A stretch of DNA of 27,591 nucleotides, taken from assembly GCA_004553545.1 (NCBI GenBank), contig SFLD01000025.1:1-27591 (forward strand), read 5' to 3'. This DNA comes from Clostridiales bacterium. GTDB taxonomy: Bacteria; Bacillota; Clostridia; Oscillospirales; Oscillospiraceae. The stretch's first letter is position 1. Each line of letters begins with the position of its first letter. The position numbers were made by a program, and so were the translations under genes. This document shows positions 1 through 7,568 of the stretch, in pieces. Below the pieces are notes generated by a model that made no database searches, was not told the DNA's origin, and saw nothing but the letters and a program-made list of their open reading frames with translations.

Positions 1-6
1 CAAACT

Positions 7-1197
7 ATGTCCGAGAAAATTGTACAGCTAAACGAGGAAGTAATCAAGGGCCAAATCAAGGAATTGGTTCGCGGCAGCGTGGAGGAAACCCTGAACGAGT
101 TGCTGGAGAAGGAGGCGGAGTCGCTGACGCAGGCGGCCCGCTATGAGCGCAGCGAAGCCCGTCAGGGCTACCGCAGCGGCCACTATGACCGTAATCTTAC
201 CACCACTTCTGGCGATGTCACGCTCCACATGCCCCGGCTCAAGGGCGCGTCCTTTGAGACGGCCATCATCGAGCGGTATCGCCGCCGGGAGAGCAGCGTG
301 GAGGAGGCCCTCATCGAGATGTACCTGGCAGGCGTTTCCGTGCGCCGTGTGGAGGACATCACCGAGGCACTGTGGGGCAGCAAGGTCTCGCCCGCTACCA
401 TCAGTGAGCTGAACAAGAAGGCCTACGTCCACATCGAGGACTGGCGGAACCGCCCCTTGCAGGGCGGGCGCTATCCATACGTCTACGTGGACGGCATCTA
501 CCTGCGCCGCAACTGGGGCGGAGAGTATAAAAATGTAGCTGTTTTGGTGGCAATCGCCGTGAATGAGGACGGTTTTCGTGAGGTTTTAGGCGCTGCCGAG
601 AGCATGAAAGAGGACAAGGCCAGCTGGGTCAGCTTCTTCCAGTGGCTCCGTGGACGCGGCTTGGACGGCGTAAAGCTCATCGTTGGTGACAAGTGCAAGG
701 GAATGCTGGAGGCCGTGGGCGAAGTGTTCCCCGAGGCCAAATACCAACGCTGCACGGTGCATTTCTATCGCAACGTTTTCTCTGTTGTGCCCAAATCCAA
801 GATCAAAATTGTGGCAAAAATGCTCAAGGCGATCCACGCCCAGGAGAGTAAGAAGGCGTCCCGCGAGAAGGCAAAGGCTGTGGTTTCTGAGCTACGCGCC
901 ATGAAGCTGAAGGAGGCTGCCAAAAAGGTCGAGGACGGCATTGAGGATACGCTGACCTACTGTGATTTTCCCAGTGAGCATTGGACCCGTATCCGCACCA
1001 ACAACGTGATCGAGCGGCTGAACCGTGAGATCCGTCGGCGCACCCGTGTGGTGGGAACATTCCCCGACGGCAACTCCGCCCTGATGCTGGTCTGCGCCCG
1101 GCTCCGCCATGTGGCGGGCACCCAGTGGGGCAACAAGAAATACATGAACATGAAGCACTTGGAGGCGGCTCTGGACGACGCCTCTATTGCCGGCTGA
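7..1197 (+). CDS. IS256-family transposase (DDE, MULE-type)
   Basis: This 396-residue protein is full length for the IS256/Mutator transposase family, which moves its own element by a copy-out mechanism using a DDE catalytic triad. The likely triad is D162 (YVDGIYLRR), D228 (LIVGDKCKG) and E336 (NNVIERLNRE). The family C/H motif QRCTVHFYRN sits at 247-256, between the second Asp and the Glu. The N-terminal part (YERSEARQGYRSGHYDR, about 46-62) is the usual DNA-binding region. No frameshift or internal stop is visible, so the enzyme may be active. The start is the ATG at 7; the upstream signal is outside the window. Its right flank has entered the antitoxin gene at 1204-1506. Confidence 0.95.
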   Translation: MSEKIVQLNEEVIKGQIKELVRGSVEETLNELLEKEAESLTQAARYERSEARQGYRSGHYDRNLTTTSGDVTLHMPRLKGASFETAIIERYRRRESSVEEALIEMYLAGVSVRRVEDITEALWGSKVSPATISELNKKAYVHIEDWRNRPLQGGRYPYVYVDGIYLRRNWGGEYKNVAVLVAIAVNEDGFREVLGAAESMKEDKASWVSFFQWLRGRGLDGVKLIVGDKCKGMLEAVGEVFPEAKYQRCTVHFYRNVFSVVPKSKIKIVAKMLKAIHAQESKKASREKAKAVVSELRAMKLKEAAKKVEDGIEDTLTYCDFPSEHWTRIRTNNVIERLNREIRRRTRVVGTFPDGNSALMLVCARLRHVAGTQWGNKKYMNMKHLEAALDDASIAG

Positions 1198-1211
1198 TTT
1201 CACTCAGCCGG
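1190..1211 (+). terminator. Hairpin after the transposase stop
   Basis: CCGGCTGA (1190-1197) pairs with TCAGCCGG (1204-1211) around a 6-base loop, directly over the transposase stop codon. There is no T-run after it, so it is at best a weak terminator. It may instead guard the element against read-through. Confidence 0.4.
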
Positions 1212-1506
1212 AGCCTGCAAACAATTTTGCGCATAAATCTTGACGGGACCCACGCTCCCGCAGGCTTTTGGCCAGTGTCAGGAAATCCTCACCCTCCGCA
1301 CCGGAGGCAATCTCCTGCTCCGCTATGGCCAGCTTGCCGTAAAGGTCGATAAGTGCCTGCTGGCGCTCATACGCCTCCATGCTGATGACCACCATGTCGC
1401 CTGTGCCGTTGCGGGTGATATAGACCGGCTCACGGGTCTGGTGGCAGAAGTCCGAGATCTCATTGGCGTTGTTGCGAAGATCTGAAATGGGAAGGATGCT
1501 CAGCAT
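1204..1506 (-). CDS. Phd/YefM-family antitoxin, C-terminus replaced by IS end
   Basis: This 100-residue protein begins MLSILPISDLRNNANEISDF and contains PVYITRNGTGDMVVISMEAY, the core of the Phd/YefM antitoxin fold. That fold binds operator DNA and neutralises a RelE/YoeB- or Doc-type toxin. The ATG at 1506 is chosen because a perfect AAGGAGGT lies at 1521-1514, 7 bases upstream; a longer reading frame from 1563 has no such site. The family part ends near AKSLRERG. The last 14 or so codons (to LFAGSG) and the stop lie inside the IS256 end, so the natural C-terminus, where antitoxins normally touch the toxin, is lost or altered. A toxin gene would have followed on the minus strand and has been separated by the element or lost. 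Confidence 0.75.
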   Translation of the reverse strand: MLSILPISDLRNNANEISDFCHQTREPVYITRNGTGDMVVISMEAYERQQALIDLYGKLAIAEQEIASGAEGEDFLTLAKSLRERGSRQDLCAKLFAGSG

Positions 1507-1534
1507 ATGACATACCTCCTTGCTTTTCAACCAT

Positions 1535-1563
1535 AGCATAGCAAGATTATGAGCAAATAGCAA
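1535..1563 (-). promoter_or_regulatory. Sigma-A promoter of the antitoxin gene
   Basis: On the minus strand TTGCTA (1563-1558) and TATGCT (1540-1535) are separated by 17 bases and lie just before the antitoxin ribosome-binding site. GCTAT recurs three times here, which could be an autoregulatory operator. The promoter is a motif match only. Confidence 0.5.
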
Positions 1564-1742
1564 CGTGAATTTTGGGCGGAATGGGACGCTCGGATCTGCG
1601 GCGGTTTTGCGGAACGGGAGAAACCGAAACTCACATCCGAGAGTTCCCTTCGCTTTGTATTAGCGCAGGTTGCCGTCACTTAAGGGACAGAGACGATGGC
1701 GGGAGCTTCCCGTGGCATGGCCTGTTTCCTGTCTTCCCGACG
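1564..1742. other. Non-coding remnant between two broken genes
   Basis: I see no gene with a start signal and no RNA gene in this stretch. It lies between the antitoxin promoter and the end of the truncated AbrB-like frame. It is probably a relic of the same rearrangements. Confidence 0.4.
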
Positions 1743-1925
1743 TTATGTACGGTCCACTCCCCATCTTTTTACCAGATCCAGCATAGCGAAGCAGAATCTT
1801 TCCCACGGTGCCAATGTCATCTGTGACGGGTCGCCCTCCCGGATGCGCATGGTGCGGCGGATCTCCTTGGGGATGACCACCCGGCCCAGGTCATCGATCC
1901 TTCTCACGATTCCAGTTGCCTTCAT
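1743..1925 (-). pseudogene. AbrB/SpoVT-type regulator cut after its DNA-binding domain
   Basis: The first 33 residues (through VRRIDDLGRVVIPKEIRRTM to REGDP) match the swapped-hairpin AbrB/SpoVT DNA-binding domain of clostridial transition-state regulators almost perfectly. The ATG at 1925 has an AGGAAAGG ribosome-binding site. After GDP the family normally continues with a Leu-Glu-Ile beta strand. Here it runs into unrelated residues and stops at 60 residues. Another frame stays open for about 58 codons beyond the break but shows no AbrB-like sequence, so a rearrangement is more likely than a simple frameshift. The truncated product could still dimerise or bind DNA, but it lacks any sensor or second-half domain. 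Confidence 0.6.
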
Positions 1926-2009
1926 ATCGTCAAACCTTTCCTGTTGCTGTTTTTTCCATGGCAGGAACTTGCTTCAGACGTAGTTTTTCCAGCGGGTGGT
2001 TGGTTATGC

Positions 2010-2052
2010 TGGAAAAATTACGAAAGAGAGGGCGGCCAACGGCCGCCCTCTC
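2010..2052 (-). terminator. Intrinsic terminator of the SLH protein gene
   Basis: GAGAGGGCGGCC (2026-2037) pairs perfectly with GGCCGCCCTCTC (2041-2052) around a 3-base loop. Read on the minus strand the 12-bp stem is followed by TTTCGTAATTTTT, a U-rich tail. It begins 9 bases after the stop of the 1572-residue protein. Confidence 0.9.
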
Positions 2053-2061
2053 GGAAGGGAA

Positions 2062-5000
2062 TCAGTCTGCGCTGCGGTAGAGGAAGGTCACGATCTGGCC
2101 CCGGGTGCAGGTGCTGCCGGGGGCGAAGGTGGTGGCCGTGGTGCCGGTGGTGATGCCCTCCTGTGCCGCCCAGAGGATGGCATTCAGGAAGGGGGAATCG
2201 GCGCTCACGTCCGTGAAGGGATCGGGCGCGCCGTCCACGGCGGGGCTGCCGGCGGCCCGGTAGAGGAAGGTCACGATCTGGCCCCGGGTGCAGGGAGCGT
2301 TGGGGGAGAAGCTATTCTCCGTGGTGCCCAGGGTGATGCCCTGCTCCACGGCCCAGAGGATGGCCTTGGCGTAGACGCTGTCGGCGGCCACGTCCGTGAA
2401 GGGCAGGTCCGCGCGCTTGGGCTCGGGGGAGCCGGCGGCACGCCAGAGGAAGGTCACGGCCTGGCCCCGGGTGCAGGGAGCGTTGGGGGAGAAGGTGGTG
2501 GCCGTGGTGCCGGTGGTGATGCCCTTTTCCAGCGCCCAGAGGATGGCGTCCTGATAGGGGGAGCCCTCCGCCACGTCGGTGAAGGGGTTCTCGGGCTGCG
2601 CGGGGGTCACGGCGCCGCCGGAGCTGCCGCCGTTGCCGCCGTTGCCGCCGGGTTGGGTGTCGGTGCCGAAGGTCACGGCGCCGCCCTTGGCGGTCCAGGC
2701 CAGGAGGGCAGTACCCGCATAGTAGTTGGCCTGGGAGAGGCCGCTGCCGGGCGCTGCCAGGAGGGCGTTGATCTCCGCCATGGCGGCGGCCATGGCGCTC
2801 TCGCTGCGGTTGCTGTTCAGCAGGGCCGCAAAGTCGCTGCCCTTCAGCTCCTCCGCGGTCTTGCCGGTGACGTCCACTTCCGTTGCGTTGGTGGTGACGA
2901 CGCCCACCGCCGCGGCGGGGGAGATCACGGTGTCGCCCTGCTGCAGGGCGGCCTCGGTGTTGTAGTAGCAGTGGTAGTCGATGTTGATGCCGCTGGAGCG
3001 GCCGCTGAGGATGCCCACGTCGGTGGTGGTCTTGCGGGAGACCACGTCGCCCGCGGCGTAGCAGTTCACGTGGATGCCGCCGGCCTGGCCCACGAAGCCG
3101 CCGATATGGACCTTATTGTTGTTGGTGGAGTTGCCGGTGACATTGCCCAGGGCATAGCAGTTGACGGTGGTGACCCGGTTGTCCATGCCGTAGAAGCCGC
3201 CGGCGTAGACGTTGTTGGTATCTGTCTCGGCGGTGATGTCCACATCCGCCCAGCTGTTGGTGACGGCGCCCCGCAGCACGCTGGCGGCCAGGCCGCCGGC
3301 CCGGGAGAAGCTCTCCGAGGTGAGGGAGGTGATCTCGCCGGTGACGGAGCAGTTGTCGATGTAGATGCCGTTCTGGCCGCTGCCCACAAGACCGCCGGTG
3401 AAGGTCTCATAGCGGGTGGAAACATAAATGGCGATGTCTCTCAGGCGGATGTTGGCGAGACGCACCACCTGCTCGGTGCCGTCGGGCTGGGCATTGCTGC
3501 TGTAGGATCCGGAGGTGAGGCCGAAGAGGCCGGAGACCATCTGGTCGGCGGGGGCATCCTTGCTGCCGATGGTAAGGCCGGAGATGGTGCAGTTCCCGCC
3601 GTCATAGTTTCCCCGGAAGGGATAGGCGGCGATGGAGGTCTTCTTGCCGTTGACCTCGCCGTTGAGGGCCCAGCCGATGGGCAGCCACTCATCCGTCAGG
3701 GTGATGTCGGCGGTCTGGCGGAAGTACACGCCGCTCCAGTCCACGTCCGCGTTGAGGGAGTAGGAGAGGTAGCGGAGCTGGGCTTCATTGGCGATGCGGT
3801 AGGGATCGGCATCCGTGCCGGAGCCGCCGGCGAACCGGCTGGGGTCGGCCGCCTCATAGTGGGAGAAGTCACCGTAGGTGGCCTTGTACCGGGCCTTTTC
3901 CAGAGCGGCGTCATAGGCCTCGCCGGACTCGGTGCCGGAGAGGACCTTGGTCTCGGTGACGGCGTTGTTCTCAACGGTGATCCGGACCACGGTGGTCTTC
4001 TCCGCGTCCCGGCCGTACCAGGTGCCGTCCTGGAGCTTCTGCTCCGGCTTTTCCACCTTCTCGCAGTCGGGCTGGACATAGGTGACGGTGCCGTTCTCCG
4101 CGCCGAAGGTGACAAGGCCGCTGTCCGCGTCATAGGTCCAGGTCTTCAGGGCGGTGTTCGCCAGGCCGAAGACGGTGATGTCGATGGGGAAGGCGGCGAA
4201 GCTGCCGTTGAGGCCCTCTGCGACGGCGGTATAGCTCGATGCGCTGTAGCCGGTCATCTTGTCCACGAGGCCGCCGGTGTAAGCGTCACCCTCGTCGTTG
4301 ACGCCGGAGGAGACTTTGGTGCCGATGGACTCCACGGGCTTGACAATCAGGGGAGAGTCGGTGTCCTTGCCCACGATCATGGTGCTGTCCAGATCGTACC
4401 AGCAGTGGTAGCTCTTGCCGATGCCGGTGACCCAGCCGGAGACCATGCCGGCGTAGGTGGAGTGTTCCTTGGTGGTGACGTCGCCGGAGGCATAGCAGTT
4501 CACGAGGGCGCCGGCGTTGCAGGCCACGAGGTTGCTGACCACGGCCATGCCCTCGTTGCCGTTCTCCCGGCTGCCGGAGCCGTAGACATTGCTGTCAGAC
4601 CAGCAGTTGGCCACGAGGCCCCGGTTGTTGAGGCCCACGAGGCCGCCGACCTCCGCCAGGTCCCCGGCCAGGACCACGCCGGAGAGGTCCACCTGGGCGC
4701 TGCTGTTGAGGATGGCGCCCTTATACTGCATGCCCACCAGGCCGCCGACGAACTGGTTGCCCCGGTCGCCGGTGTGCACGAACGTGCCGTTGACGGAGCA
4801 GCCGTCGATGACCGCGCCGCGGTAGTCCCCGTTGACGCGGCTGCCGTCGGTGTAGCCCGCGATGCCGCCCAGGAAGGCGTTCAGGGCATAGTGAGTGTAG
4901 ATGGCCGCGTTCTGCACGGAGACGTTCTTCACATAGGCGCTGCTGCCCAGAACGCCGAAAAGGCCGATGTAGATGTTGTCCTTGTCCAGGGTCAGGGGGC

Positions 5001-6780
5001 TCTCCTGGCTGCCGAGGGTGATGCCGGAGATGGCGTGGCCCCGGCCGTCAAAGCAGCCGTTGAAGGCGTAGTCGCTGCCGCCGATGGGAGTCCAGGCGGC
5101 GGAGGAGACGTCGATGTCGTCGCTGAGGGCCACGAACTTGCCGGTATAGTCGATCTTCTCGTTCATGGAGACGGCGAAGTTCCGCAGCTGGGTCTCGTTG
5201 GCGATGAGATAGGGAGTTTCCTCGCTGCCGTCGCCGGAGGCGAAGAGGGAAGCGTCGATCTCGCCGCTGGTCCACAGGCTGCCGGACAGGACTACCTGGC
5301 TGTTGGAGAGGGTCCAATCCTGGAAGGCGTTGTTCACCCGGGCGGTCATGGCGGCAAAGTCGCCGCAGCCGCTGATGCCGGTAGCCGTCACATTTTCCGT
5401 CATGACGGCGATGGCGGCGGGAGCCAGGTTATCGTGCAGGAGCTGGGCGAATTCCTCGCTCGCGGCCTCGTCGGCCGTCTTCTTTCCGATCGTTTCCGCG
5501 TTGAACTTACCGCTTTCCGCGCCAAACGCGGTATCGCCGACATAATAGCAGCTGTCTGCATAGGTCGCCGCGGCAAGGTCACCGGCAATCGCGCCGGGCT
5601 TATATGTGGCGGTATCCAGGGAAGTCAGAGTTACATTGCCTGCGGTATAGACATTGTAGACGATGCCGTTGACCTGACCAAACACACCGCCGACATTGCC
5701 GTAATTGGCGCAGGTGGTCGTGACGCTCACATCACCAAGCGCATAGTTGTTCATGAAGAGCGCCCGGATGCTCGCCCAGGCAGACAGGCCGCCGACCGTG
5801 GCACGGCCGGTGCCGGAATCCGCAGTGACGGTCACGTCCGTGCCGCAGTTGGTGATGGCCGCGCGCTGGTCCGTGAAGCCGGTCAGGCCGCCAACGACTG
5901 TAACTTTGTTAGCCGTAGTGATGCTGATGCTGCCGGACACCGTGCAGCCATCAATGATGGAGGAAGCTGTGCCGGAGGTGTTGTTCTTGATGAAAGCCAC
6001 AAGAGCGCCCGCATACACGTTCTGCGCCGCGTCGCTGATGTTGATGCTGACATCCGTGAGGTGGACATTCTGGATGACCACGCCGTTCAGCGTGTAGCCA
6101 AACAGGCCCACGTAGCCCAGGGTGCTGTCGGTGATGGTCATACCGGAGATGCTGTGGCCGTCGCCGTCAAACGTTCCGCCGAAGGCCAGCGTGCCGGAGG
6201 AGCCGATGGGCGTCCACTCGCCGGTCAGAGCGATGTCGGAGGTCAGCTTGAGGTACTGACCGGCATAGGTGGTGCCAGCCGCCACCTGGGCCTGGAGGTA
6301 GCGCAGACCCGCCTCGCTGGAGATGAGGTAGGGGTTCTCCTCCGTGCCCGCGCCGCCGGCAAAGCCGGAGAGTGCTTTGTTCAGGGCTTCCTCGGTGGCC
6401 GAGACGATGGCCTTGGCGCTGACGGTGGCGCCGCTGACGGCGTCGATCTCTTTGTTGTTCAGCTTCTCGGTCAGGCCGTCGGTGCTGTTGTTGGTCTTGA
6501 TGGTGTCCAGGATGTTGAGGGCGTTTGCCCAGCGGTCGGGAGTTTCCTCCTCACCGGTTGCCTGGATATCCGCAATGCTGACGCTGTCGTCTTCGGACTT
6601 GGCAAGCGTCACGGTGACAGTGACGTCACCTTTGAAGCCGGCCGCCGTCCCGGTGTAGGTGCCGGGGACGTAGGTGTCGTCCACCGTGACGGCCAGGGCC
6701 GTCGCCGGGAGAAGCGACAGCGTCATAACGGCCGCCATCAGGGCGGAGAGGAGCTTGTTCTTCCAGTTCTTGTGTTTCAT
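2062..6780 (-). CDS. Secreted SLH-anchored GLUG-repeat protein with FMN-binding domain
   Basis: This is a 1572-residue surface protein. A signal peptide covers 1-30 (basic start, hydrophobic core, ALA cleavage). Residues 36-135 form an FMN_bind-type domain ending in DAVSGAT (113-119). That matches the D-x-x-S/A-G-A-T/S motif on which ApbE attaches FMN covalently, so T119 is the predicted flavin site. Three repeat modules follow, starting near 140, 512 and 983. Each opens with a G-T/S-x-x-x-PY-x-I entry, then W-T/L-PIG and F-x-G-x-x-D-G, then GLUG-type beta-helix repeats (VGGL, GLFG). A second FMN_bind-like stretch (DGTWYGR, about 917-978) lacks the flavin motif. A Gly/Asn-rich linker precedes three SLH domains (about 1398-1572), which bind secondary cell-wall polymer. 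GGAGG lies 4 bases before the ATG. It is probably an adhesin or surface redox protein; the domains are clear, the substrate unknown. Confidence 0.92.
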   Translation of the reverse strand: MKHKNWKNKLLSALMAAVMTLSLLPATALAVTVDDTYVPGTYTGTAAGFKGDVTVTVTLAKSEDDSVSIADIQATGEEETPDRWANALNILDTIKTNNSTDGLTEKLNNKEIDAVSGATVSAKAIVSATEEALNKALSGFAGGAGTEENPYLISSEAGLRYLQAQVAAGTTYAGQYLKLTSDIALTGEWTPIGSSGTLAFGGTFDGDGHSISGMTITDSTLGYVGLFGYTLNGVVIQNVHLTDVSINISDAAQNVYAGALVAFIKNNTSGTASSIIDGCTVSGSISITTANKVTVVGGLTGFTDQRAAITNCGTDVTVTADSGTGRATVGGLSAWASIRALFMNNYALGDVSVTTTCANYGNVGGVFGQVNGIVYNVYTAGNVTLTSLDTATYKPGAIAGDLAAATYADSCYYVGDTAFGAESGKFNAETIGKKTADEAASEEFAQLLHDNLAPAAIAVMTENVTATGISGCGDFAAMTARVNNAFQDWTLSNSQVVLSGSLWTSGEIDASLFASGDGSEETPYLIANETQLRNFAVSMNEKIDYTGKFVALSDDIDVSSAAWTPIGGSDYAFNGCFDGRGHAISGITLGSQESPLTLDKDNIYIGLFGVLGSSAYVKNVSVQNAAIYTHYALNAFLGGIAGYTDGSRVNGDYRGAVIDGCSVNGTFVHTGDRGNQFVGGLVGMQYKGAILNSSAQVDLSGVVLAGDLAEVGGLVGLNNRGLVANCWSDSNVYGSGSRENGNEGMAVVSNLVACNAGALVNCYASGDVTTKEHSTYAGMVSGWVTGIGKSYHCWYDLDSTMIVGKDTDSPLIVKPVESIGTKVSSGVNDEGDAYTGGLVDKMTGYSASSYTAVAEGLNGSFAAFPIDITVFGLANTALKTWTYDADSGLVTFGAENGTVTYVQPDCEKVEKPEQKLQDGTWYGRDAEKTTVVRITVENNAVTETKVLSGTESGEAYDAALEKARYKATYGDFSHYEAADPSRFAGGSGTDADPYRIANEAQLRYLSYSLNADVDWSGVYFRQTADITLTDEWLPIGWALNGEVNGKKTSIAAYPFRGNYDGGNCTISGLTIGSKDAPADQMVSGLFGLTSGSYSSNAQPDGTEQVVRLANIRLRDIAIYVSTRYETFTGGLVGSGQNGIYIDNCSVTGEITSLTSESFSRAGGLAASVLRGAVTNSWADVDITAETDTNNVYAGGFYGMDNRVTTVNCYALGNVTGNSTNNNKVHIGGFVGQAGGIHVNCYAAGDVVSRKTTTDVGILSGRSSGINIDYHCYYNTEAALQQGDTVISPAAAVGVVTTNATEVDVTGKTAEELKGSDFAALLNSNRSESAMAAAMAEINALLAAPGSGLSQANYYAGTALLAWTAKGGAVTFGTDTQPGGNGGNGGSSGGAVTPAQPENPFTDVAEGSPYQDAILWALEKGITTGTTATTFSPNAPCTRGQAVTFLWRAAGSPEPKRADLPFTDVAADSVYAKAILWAVEQGITLGTTENSFSPNAPCTRGQIVTFLYRAAGSPAVDGAPDPFTDVSADSPFLNAILWAAQEGITTGTTATTFAPGSTCTRGQIVTFLYRSAD

Positions 6781-6875
6781 GGTGCCTCCTTCATAGTGTG
6801 ATTGGCGCCTTACGGGCCCGCTCCGGCCGGGATCTCCGGCAGGGACGCGGTTTCAGGGGGGAGGGCCGTCCGGCG

Positions 6876-6891
6876 GTTAGCTTACGCTAAC
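6876..6891. promoter_or_regulatory. Palindrome copy A (GTTAGC-TTAC-GCTAAC)
   Basis: GTTAGC and GCTAAC are perfect inverted repeats around TTAC. The copy is embedded in a longer direct repeat that starts CGGCGG (6871). The same unit recurs at 6977-6992. It could be a protein operator or an RNA hairpin in the leader. Confidence 0.6.
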
Positions 6892-6976
6892 TTGCGAGCA
6901 GAAACTCCCGCTTTCGAATGGTGCATCCGCCCCCTGCCAGGCTGGCTGTGCGCGGCGGGAGGGGCGTGCTCCGGCG

Positions 6977-6992
6977 GTTAGCTTATGCTAAC
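6977..6992. promoter_or_regulatory. Palindrome copy B (GTTAGC-TTAT-GCTAAC)
   Basis: This is the second copy, identical to copy A except for the last loop base, again preceded by CCGGCGG and followed by a CGAG a few bases on. Outer CGG/CCG bases extend the stem. It starts 101 bp from copy A. The regulator, if any, cannot be named from sequence. Confidence 0.6.
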
Positions 6993-7056
6993 TACCGAGA
7001 AAAAAGAACGTCCGTCCCGGAGGATGCTCCGGCAACGGGACCCGTTTGCTGGAAAT

Positions 7057-7086
7057 ACTATACCCCAGCCCGGCGGCGTTTGTCAA
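7057..7086 (-). promoter_or_regulatory. Sigma-A promoter for the SLH protein gene
   Basis: On the minus strand a perfect TTGACA (7086-7081) is followed after 18 bases by TATAGT (7062-7057). It is the only strong minus-strand promoter before the gene and it implies the long leader. It is divergent from the GntR promoter at 7129-7156. Confidence 0.75.
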
Positions 7087-7128
7087 GAGGGGGCGTGGAG
7101 TCCGGGGCGGCGGGACGGAAAATTCCCC

Positions 7129-7156
7129 TTGACAAACCGTTCATACTGTGTATACT
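7129..7156 (+). promoter_or_regulatory. Sigma-A promoter of the GntR-ABC operon
   Basis: TTGACA (7129-7134) and TATACT (7151-7156) are spaced 16 bases apart. The -10 box lies inside the large palindrome at 7140-7174, which is the usual geometry for autorepression. Confidence 0.8.
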
Positions 7157-7174
7157 AGCTATATACAGTATGAA
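7140..7174. promoter_or_regulatory. Operator palindrome for the GntR regulator
   Basis: TTCATACTGTGTATA (7140-7154) is the inverted repeat of TATATACAGTATGAA (7160-7174) with one mismatch, around a 5-base centre. It covers the -10 box and the start site and ends 13 bases before the regulator's ATG. GntR/YtrA proteins are dimers that normally repress their own operon from such a site, so autoregulation is a strong inference. Confidence 0.8.
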
Positions 7175-7187
7175 CGGGAGGAACCGC

Positions 7188-7568
7188 ATGGAGATCCTGA
7201 TCCGAAATTCCGATTCCCAGCCCATTTACGAGCAGATCGTCCGCCAGGTCAGCGCCCAGATCCTCTCCGGGGCTCTGCCGCCGGGGACGGCCCTGCCCTC
7301 CATCCGGGCCCTGGCCCGGGACCTGAAGATCAGCGTCATCACCACCAAGCGGGCCTATGACGAGCTGGAGGCTGCAGGCTTCCTGGTCACCGTGGCGGGG
7401 AAGGGAAGCTTCGTGGCGGAGGGCAACCGGGCCCTCCAGCGGGAGGCCCGGCTGCGGGAGATGGAGGAACACCTGACGAAAGCCATCGCCCTGGGCCGGG
7501 AGTGCGGCCTGGGCACGGAGGAACTGCGGGAGAGCTTCGCCCTCCTGCTGAAGGAGGAAGCACAATGA
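7188..7568 (+). CDS. GntR-family (YtrA-like) transcriptional repressor
   Basis: This 126-residue protein has the winged helix-turn-helix of GntR regulators (QPIYEQIVRQVSAQILSGAL, then LPSIRALARDL and TTKRAYDELEAAGF, roughly residues 11-70). A short helical tail follows in place of a large ligand domain, which is typical of the YtrA subfamily. The ATG at 7188 is chosen over upstream options because GGGAGG lies just before it and the promoter and operator lie directly upstream. Its stop overlaps the next start by four bases (ATGA), so it is the first gene of a three-gene operon with an ABC transporter. YtrA-type regulators control such transporters, often in response to cell-envelope stress or peptide antibiotics; the inducer here is unknown. 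Confidence 0.92.
   Translation: MEILIRNSDSQPIYEQIVRQVSAQILSGALPPGTALPSIRALARDLKISVITTKRAYDELEAAGFLVTVAGKGSFVAEGNRALQREARLREMEEHLTKAIALGRECGLGTEELRESFALLLKEEAQ

Larger units (their letters stand above)
1..1250 (+). mobile_element. IS256-family insertion sequence, left end outside window
   Basis: The element is a single transposase gene plus a right terminal region. The left end lies before the window. The right boundary is placed at about 1249 because the antitoxin gene read from the other side loses sense there. The last bases, read inward, run GTCAAGATTTATGCGCAAAA, which looks like an IS256-type terminal inverted repeat, but the matching left repeat and the target duplication cannot be seen. 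The boundary is uncertain by several bases. Confidence 0.75.
6781..7056 (-). other. Long 5' leader of the SLH protein mRNA
   Basis: With the promoter at 7086-7057 the transcript would start near 7050 and carry about 270 untranslated bases. The leader contains two nearly identical hairpin/palindrome units 101 bp apart (annotated separately). I see no open frame with a start signal inside and no known riboswitch fold. It could be a regulatory RNA leader or a tract of operators. Confidence 0.5.

Noticed and set aside
2625..2650. CCGCCGTTG repeat
   Set aside because: It encodes the Gly/Asn linker before the SLH domains and needs no other explanation.
1996..6801. Open plus-strand frame of 1601 codons opposite the SLH protein gene
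   Set aside because: It is the antisense shadow of a strongly biased GC-rich gene. It has Gly/Ala/Asp/His-rich low-complexity sequence, no start signal, and the minus frame has signal peptide, SLH domains, promoter and terminator.
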